The notes under the pieces were generated by a model. That model was given only the letters and a program-made list of their open reading frames with translations. It did no database searches and was not told the DNA's origin. The position numbers and the translations under genes are program-made. From Mesostigma viride (Eukaryota > Streptophyta > Mesostigmatophyceae > Mesostigmatales > Mesostigmataceae), in contig RPFO01000127.1 of the NCBI GenBank assembly GCA_009746045.1, positions 1,700,511-1,764,510 on the forward strand: a stretch of DNA of 64,000 nucleotides, read 5' to 3'. Positions 57,586 to 64,000 of this stretch are shown here, piece by piece. Positions within the stretch are counted from its first letter, which is position 1. Each line of letters begins with the position of its first letter.

Positions 57586-60500
57586 TCAAGGAGGGTGGCT
57601 GACAGACCTAGTTTGCCGCCCGAGCTGCTGCAACAGCGCCAGCTGGGACCGGCTCAGGTGCCCACCATTCTCCATCCGTCGAGCGACCGACGTGCTGACT
57701 TGGCTAAACGCCGTGGGGGCCATGCCCCCCGCTACTTCCCCACTGGCCTTGTCCAACCGCCCGCTGACATGCGCGGGGCTCGCCGCCGCCCTCTTCACCC
57801 AAGGGACCTCCGAAATGCCTGTATGCATCTGGTGCGGGGCGTTGCTGGGTGTGGGCGTCGGCGCAAGGGCCGGAGCGGGCACCGGCGCAGCAGCATGACC
57901 CGCCGCAGCAAGCCCCCGAAAAGCCTCACTCACGCGAGCTAGCGCGCTCGCTTGCTTCTCCGTGAAAACACGCGCGTTGTCCATGGCGGCCGCAAAGCTG
58001 TCCAGCGACCGCTCCCCGTTCCCGTACAGCACCTGCCGCACCTGCAGCATGCGCAGCTGCTCCGCGTTATGACCACTGGCGGCCGGCGTGTGCAGAGCAC
58101 TGGCCGGCACGATCCCTCCGTCGTGACCCCGTGGCCACCGGGGGGCATAAAGTGCGCTCATCGCGGCAGACATGTGTGTGGGGATCGGTCTCTGGGGGGG
58201 TTTGGGTGGTGGCGGCGGCGGCGGCGGTGGCGGGTGCTGGCTGCTAGGCTGCAGGAGACCCAGCAGCGCATTGATCTGCTCCTGTGGAGGGTGCTCCGCT
58301 TCATCTGAGGAGGAATCTGGCGACGATGCTGCGTCGCTGGCGTCCATCACCACGGCCTCCTCCTGAGCCCTCGCGGCCTCCTTGTGGGACCGCAGGCCGA
58401 GCTCGTCGATGAACGCCCACTCCCGCTCAAACGAGTGCTCCAGGTGGCCCGTCATGTTCTGCACTTTCTTGAGGTAGTAGTGCGTGTAATGCGCGCGCGA
58501 GATGTGGGGGGACGAGAAACCGTACACGGTCACCCTCTCGCACAGCATCATGCCGAGCATGATGGCGATCATCCCCGTTGACGGCCACTGCTGGTGCCTC
58601 TCCTGCATCCATGAGTTCCGCACCGCCCGCACGATGTACGGGTGGATGAGCACAAAGGGGCCGCCCTCGATGGGAACCATGGGCACCGCTTGGAAGAATC
58701 GATCCTTGAAGCCGTTAGGAGGTTTGTACAGATCCCCCCGTTTCTCCTTGACCATCGCGGTGGCTAGCCAGTTCACGTCGAGCGGCTTGAAAGCAACCAT
58801 TGCGTATAAATCCGCTTTAACGGGCAATGACTGCGAGGAAGCCGACGCCCTCGACTCTCCCGCCCAATCACTAGAACTGGATTGCGACTCCCCATTCCCA
58901 TCACCCCCACCATTGCTGGGCTCATGACCCCCGTCATCACCATCGCCTGTGCTGTGACTGCCGGCATCCTGGACCGCGCCACGTGGCAGCGGCTGGCTTG
59001 CCCGGTCGGCTCCCGGCGCGTATGCCTCTGGGTAGAATACCCGGATCGTTGTGCGGGTGCCCACGTCCTCCTCGTACCCTGCAACAGGGGCCACATTGAG
59101 CCGTATCACGAGATCGTGATCGTCGATTTCGGCACCCTGGCGGAGACCCAGGATCGTGCCCCCGCTACCCACCACCGCGCATGACCGCCTGCACGGGGCG
59201 GGGAAGGTGCGGCGGAAACGATCCGGCACGCCCCCCTGCTGCGCGACTTTGGTCAGGTCGCTCGAGTGCACGTTGACCGTCCCTGTGGGAAGAGCTTCAC
59301 GGAAGTCAGCGCCACGGTTGACAGAGTCAAGAAACGGGTACCGGCACTGTGAGTAGCGCTTTAAATAGGACGGGAAGAGGCGGTGGGAGAGTCCCGTGGG
59401 GGGGTCATGCAGCGAGGGTGGGGGCGGGGATGGCGCACCCCTACCGTTCGCGCCAATTGCGTTCGCCACCTCTCCATCACCAGCGGCATTGGTCGCTGCC
59501 GCGGCGAAGGATGTGCCAGCGGTTTGGACCACGTTGGCGCTGCTGGTTGCTGGCTCTTTGAGGCAGATGCAGTTTTGATAGTCCCATTCCGGCTCGCGCA
59601 GGTAGTTTGAGATGGACCCTGGAAGGGTCTGCCCGATGGGTGGGTGGTGCTTGATGGTCCCACGCAGGTTGGTGGCGTCGCGAGTGGGCAGGGGGTTCTT
59701 GAGCGTGGGATGGTTGTCGTACTGCAGCGTGGCAGAAAAGAATTCATCCAATACACGCACGGAGCAGGCAAGTGGCTCGTTAAGTAATGTCCTAAGTAGG
59801 TCTTGGTGCATTGTGATGTATGCACGGTTGAGCGAGTCTACGGCTAGCTGCCGTTGAATCCGCGACCTTACACAGCAATAACAAGAGTCATAGAAAGAAA
59901 TGGGCTATTTATTGTTGCGCCCCTTGCTGAACGTCACAGAGCAAACTGCTTCCAAACCAGTCAGGTGAGGTCACTGAAAAACACTCCTGATCCGGCGCAG
60001 CCGTAACAATGAAGAGCTCACTAGACACTGTGTATAGTGCTACTCTTATACTCTTGTTATACTCTTGAGGGTGGAGGCGGCCACCTGCTGGCAGGTGACC
60101 CGATGGTGCACGGAAAACCACGGGAGTGTGCCGGCAATGGTGGCTGATCCGATCTAATACTGGTGTGTTACACTTGCACGTGCCGGTGTGCCGTACCGAC
60201 TCCCCCCCCACTCACCACCCGCTTCCCCTGCTTCGCTTGGAGTGCCTTGTAGCGGGACTGGAGCTCAGAGCGCTTACTGGCACCCGCGGTTTGCTGCAAA
60301 GGCAAGGTCCAGGGGTGCTAGAAATAGATTAGTACAGAGTAGTTCAGGGCGCACGTTGGGGGGGTTGGGGAACTTCCCCACAGCAGCAGTGCAAGGGAGG
60401 GCGGAAAATGGGGGAATGGGAGGGGGGGGGAGGGGAGGAGGGGGGGGAGGAGCGGGTAAAAGGTAGTGCGGTTGGAAATGATGGACCGAAGCTGACCATA

Positions 60501-61126
60501 ACTTCCTGATATGTTGTGAGCTGACTCGATGCATTACGGGATAGGCCATGCAAATGCGAGGGTGCCAGTGGACACATTGGGCAATCTCACCCATCGCACG
60601 AGTAGCTCAAACATGCGATAAGCGTACCCAAATCCGGGGGCCATCCATTCGGAAATGGCAAGTTACCTTTCGAAAACGACGATGTTGCGCACTACAAAGA
60701 AGATATTAGGCATGAAACGACAAAACCGGATGCCCATCGAGCCGAGTTCCGTTCAACACGAACGGCATATAATGATAAGGAATAATGTAGCTGGCAAGCC
60801 ACGGACGTAATGGGTGCAAAGGTTCCTCCCGCAAAATGCCATTCGTCCATCAAGCTGACACTGGCTGGAAAATACCCATTACCCAAGGTGAATAAAGCCC
60901 GAAAACGGCCATCCTAGTGCACATCTCAGGGAGGAACCACGGGTTTCATGTCTAGTCCCTCGCCTGGTTAGCATCGGCAGCGAGAGGGTGGAACCTATGG
61001 GCGTGAAGATCAATACAAACAGGTAGGCAGACTCACCACTACTCTTGTCGCTGGGTTCCCCTGAATGTCTTGAAGGAAAGAGGGAAGGCAAAGCAGGAGC
61101 ACCCATGCGAGATGTCGCAGCTTCAT
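57586..61126 (-). CDS. GT29 sialyltransferase-like glycosyltransferase
   Basis: Golgi-type glycosyltransferase related to sialyltransferases (CMP-sugar donors in animals; donor in algae unknown). Three exons, minus strand, phase 0 throughout: 61126-61037 (MKLRHLAWVLLLCLPSFL signal anchor, ends GTGAGT), 60293-60216 (basic, helical stem, ends GTGAGT), 59847-57586 (catalytic; acceptor CGGCAG). Model 809 aa. Motif L around 279-323: CAVVGSGGTILGLRQGAEID then DLVIRLNVAPVAGYEEDVGT. Motif S around 477-501: PSTGMIAIMLGMMLCERVTV, YGF. Motif III/VS: HYTHYYLKK and a later H...FEREWAF. All hallmark residues seem present. Unusual: a Ser/Gly/Asp-rich insert between motifs L and S, and a ~260-aa Pro-rich, probably disordered C-terminal extension. 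Without the two short exons the protein would lack a membrane anchor, which supports the splice model. Confidence 0.88.
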
Positions 61127-61129
61127 GGC

Positions 61130-62060
61130 AACATAACGAAGTGCGTAACGCCAGCGGCAGAATCTGCTGCCTTCCGCATTCGTGTGTGCCTTGAAATGTA
61201 TCGAAAACGCTAGCCGGCGAGAGCTGACCAGCCATTGTGGGAGGTCCCGTGTACACGCGACCTGTAAATGATAGCCGGGCTTAAGTAAAATTAGTGTACG
61301 CGCTTGTTGCGAAGTGGTCGGTAGAGGGATGATGACCTGACACTAGGAGTCCTGCAGAAAATGGCGTGCGAGACGCCCATTCTCCGCTATGACTGATACC
61401 ACAACTAACCGAAGTTGACCTAGGGCTGAGTATGGCAGCCAAGGGCTCGGTCAAAGATGGCTCTAGTCGCCGGTCAAAGATTCGGTCAGGATTCCGTGGG
61501 AGGATGCTTCCTTGACTACAGGGCAGGCAGCATTAGCTCATGTGCTGCTGTTTTGGCCGAGTATTTTCCTGCGTAAGCAGTTAGAAGTTGAATATTCTAT
61601 AGGTAGGAACTTCGAAACGGTATTCTACTACAATTTCCTCATCGTGCCGTCTCCATTGTGTTTCCGACTTTCCGTAATATAACCGAGCAAACCGCTTTAG
61701 CCACTGACATCTTGATACCCTAGGCTTAGCAGGGATTAACACCGGTTTTATTTGGAATAAACGTACACCTATTTACCTGGAATATAACCGAGCAAACAAA
61801 AGCGTGGAAGATCTGGCGAGTGGCGACTTGATCATTGGTCATGATCATGAAAGTGCTCGAGAGTCGAGACTTGAGAGTTGAGACTACCTATTGGGGCTAT
61901 GTACCCTATTCGGTACTCGGTACTCTGCGCGCTTCGCGCTCATCTCTCGAGTCTCTCAAGACGTCTCAAATCCCTCGCGAGCATGCGGAGCAGCGCTTCT
62001 CTGCAGGATCTGGACAGGACAACGTGACTGCAAGATTTCGTACATCTCAGTGATCTCACT
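61130..62060. other. upstream region of the GT29 gene; no gene seen
   Basis: No convincing coding. 61865-61985 has repeated GAGTCGAGACTTGAGA/CTCTCGAGTCTCTCAAGACG words that are partly self-complementary. A CACTAGGAG at 61341 lacks a partner. Confidence 0.45.
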
Positions 62061-62070
62061 TATGCATCGT

Positions 62071-62072
62071 CC

Positions 62073-62111
<39 letters not shown>
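62071..62111. repeat. (CAA)n microsatellite, about 13 copies
   Basis: Perfect CAA trinucleotide run. Confidence 0.97.
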
Positions 62112-62263
62112 CTTTACATAGCATAGTATTCTCCTGTATGCATACAGTACAGTAGCGTTATTCTAGAGTATACTGGAGGCTGGAGGCCGGAGGGACAGGA
62201 CTCACAGGAGGGTATTCGAACTACCTATTCTAGGTTGGTCGCCTATCGGCGGCTGTAGGGTTA

Positions 62264-62291
62264 CCTAAACCCTAAACCCTAAACCCTAAAC
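62264..62291. repeat. interstitial CCCTAAA telomere-type repeat, 4 units
   Basis: CCTAAA followed by three CCCTAAA units and a final C. This is the Arabidopsis-type telomere heptamer (TTTAGGG on the other strand), used by many plants and green algae. Four units inside unique sequence suggest a repaired break or chance retention rather than a chromosome end. Confidence 0.85.
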
Positions 62292-62299
62292 AGGCCGTA

Positions 62300-64000
62300 A
62301 TTCGTGAGGGCCTGTGTGAGCCCGTGAGGGCATGCTCTGTGTTGCCAAATTGCATATAGTGACGCTGACGGTTATGGACTTGGATTTCCTACTACCGATT
62401 GGGCAAACTGCAAGACTCGATACCTAGTCTGCAACCGCAGGCGTCAGCTCAAAGGAGTACGCCATCGAATACAAAAACCAAGTACATACAGGGTACATAC
62501 GACAATAAATTACTTGGACACGATAAGCAATATATTCCGTAGTGCGCAATTACCAAATTTCACGGTTGGAGTTATTAGCCTGCGCTGGACACTGCAGGCC
62601 GGGATGGCATTTGCTGGCCTCTTGCCACCATTAACCAGCCGGTAAAGACAGTTGTAAGGTATCGCTGTTCTATATAGAAGTCCATATCCTAGACATGGGA
62701 AAGATACAGACTGTCGTACGTGTTGTGTCACAACAGGCTGCCAGGCGGCCGAAAGGACGGGAGGCGGCAGATCACGATGTCGACGTGGCGTGGAAGGTAA
62801 TCTGCTCCATCTGCCTGGAGTTAGTTACAGTCCGTGCGTTTTTCGAGCTGTGATATATACCAGGAGTTCTTTTATTATTACCTAGTGACCCTCGACCTTC
62901 ATTTATCCTTGCTGGACTACCAGGCATAGCTGCAAGCCGCTTAGACTGCACGCTACGTGCACGCGGAACAAGATTATCGTGTTTGACTAGCCTGGGGTAT
63001 GGAGTGGCTTGGGGGGCTATGTTCCCAGCCGTGTGCTCGGCATTGCAACTCGTGCCATGTTCCGTGACGCCTTTCGCCACTCACCGGCCTTCTCTCATGT
63101 TACAGTGTTCGCCACGCGTCCACATGCTATAGATTCCTCGCTACAATTCCCACTTCGACCATGCATACAGGTCCTATCGGAATCATCCGTTACTAATTCT
63201 GGCATAACCGCCACAGTGCCTGGCCCTTCGCTGATGCATCATTGACAGCTGGCAATCGCGATTCCAAACACTGCTGATTGACTGGATTTAAACTAACGTG
63301 CGTTAGAACCTTCACGTTAAAACTTTCGTCAGCGGAGCCCATTTTCGAAAGAACATGTACCAATTGGCAAATCAACACCCCAACCCACCCACACCGCCGC
63401 TACCTCGTGTGCATTGACAGCGAGTTTGTCACATACTAGCCGTTTGCAACAAATTCATCTAGCCGTTTGTCCCTATTTCAGTGGATGGTCTGCGCGCAGG
63501 TTGAAGTTTGCCCATACACCTGACCCTTTTTTTATTGCAGTACCGTAACAGCCGCAGATGCAAAAACTTGAAACGAATATCCACCGTCGGATTAGTTTCT
63601 GCCAATGGTAATGCTAATTGCGCATCCCCCGTTCGCACACCTCTCCAACTTTATTGGCTTCTCCCATTCGGCGAACCTTGGGGTTCTTCAGAAATTGGGC
63701 TCCACCAGATAAGACATAATCCAGAAATCTCTTGTCTGCCTCCCAGAAAATGGCTATCCCTTCTTTCAGCCACCCCCCGGCACAATCACCGGTGCACCAT
63801 GGCATCCTCTCCCCTCAATAGATATTATAATGATCCAAAACCGGGCCCCTGTCCACAACGTGGCCCCGTCTACACGGGGCCCTGTCTACCTAACAAATAC
63901 CGCCTGCCTGAAAGCTAGATACTAGTGGCTGTAGTGAAGTATGGGGCCCTTGGGAGGGACATTCCACGATGGTGGCTAGGTTGGCCAAGGTCAGAAGTCA
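62300..64000. other. no recognisable gene to the window end
   Basis: Short ORFs only (longest 63508-63918, +, 136 codons, no recognised motif). No repeats of note. A gene truncated by the window end cannot be excluded. Confidence 0.4.

Noticed and set aside
61341-61349. Second CACTA end (CACTAGGAG)
   Set aside because: Only nine bases match; no subterminal repeats and no partner end in the window.
63508-63918. 136-codon ORF near the window end
   Set aside because: No recognisable domain or codon pattern; could only be judged with sequence beyond the window.

Overview
Nuclear DNA of a eukaryote, most likely a green alga. Genes are split by short GT-AG introns, a short interstitial run of plant-type CCCTAAA telomere repeat lies at 62264-62291, there is a GT29 sialyltransferase-like gene of the kind known in plants and green algae, and LINE, CACTA/Plavaka-type and simple-repeat DNA dominates. 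Repeat content of this type would suit a large-genome prasinophyte (for example Pyramimonadales), but the species is an inference and not proven.

Layout. 0.2-5.9 kb: a multi-exon Plavaka/CACTA-superfamily transposase gene (-) between two minisatellites (92-bp and 86-bp units). 6.0-16 kb: exons of an unrecognised + strand gene (6072-6923, probably joined to 15545-15943); between them lie a 173-180-bp satellite, two unrecognised - strand ORFs, a 296-bp perfect inverted repeat and large G-rich hexamer arrays. 16.3-22.4 kb: a LINE cluster (ORF2 with zinc knuckle and a restriction-like endonuclease tail, an intact ORF1, a deleted ORF1/ORF2 copy, several 3' ends). 23.0-26.1 kb: a host gene, TFIIF beta (RAP30), four exons, its introns inflated by purine/pyrimidine arrays. 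26.7-27.6 kb: a small element with inverted ends. 28.7-29.4 kb: an LSD1-type zinc-finger gene. 29.4-32.5 kb: nothing recognisable.

32.5-46 kb is the most informative part: a stack of nested insertions that can be read base by base. A LINE ORF1 copy (33555-34012 and 43882-45008) is split by an element bounded by TGTC...GACA with a TTTG target duplication. Removing the insert restores the ORF1 frame. The insert is two head-to-tail LTR-like units meeting at the palindrome GACAGCTGTC. The second unit is itself interrupted by a 7,432-bp non-autonomous CACTA transposon (33-bp perfect inverted ends, subterminal TGACAA-type repeats, GA duplication), and the sister unit preserves the empty site.

46.8-51.3 kb: a 4.4-kb tetranucleotide block (CCCT, then CCCA, then a 2.8-kb uninterrupted ACTC array). 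51.3-57 kb: satellite, LINE RT fragments, ORF1-only LINEs and a candidate SINE. 57.6-61.1 kb: the GT29 gene (three exons modelled, about 809 aa). The rest is unannotatable.

How parts relate: three LINE copies carry ORF1 and a 3' UTR but no ORF2, yet share the same 3'-terminal stem-loop and short-repeat tail with ORF2-bearing LINEs. This looks like HAL1-type half-LINEs mobilised in trans. No prokaryotic systems, CRISPR arrays, rRNA or confident tRNA genes were seen.
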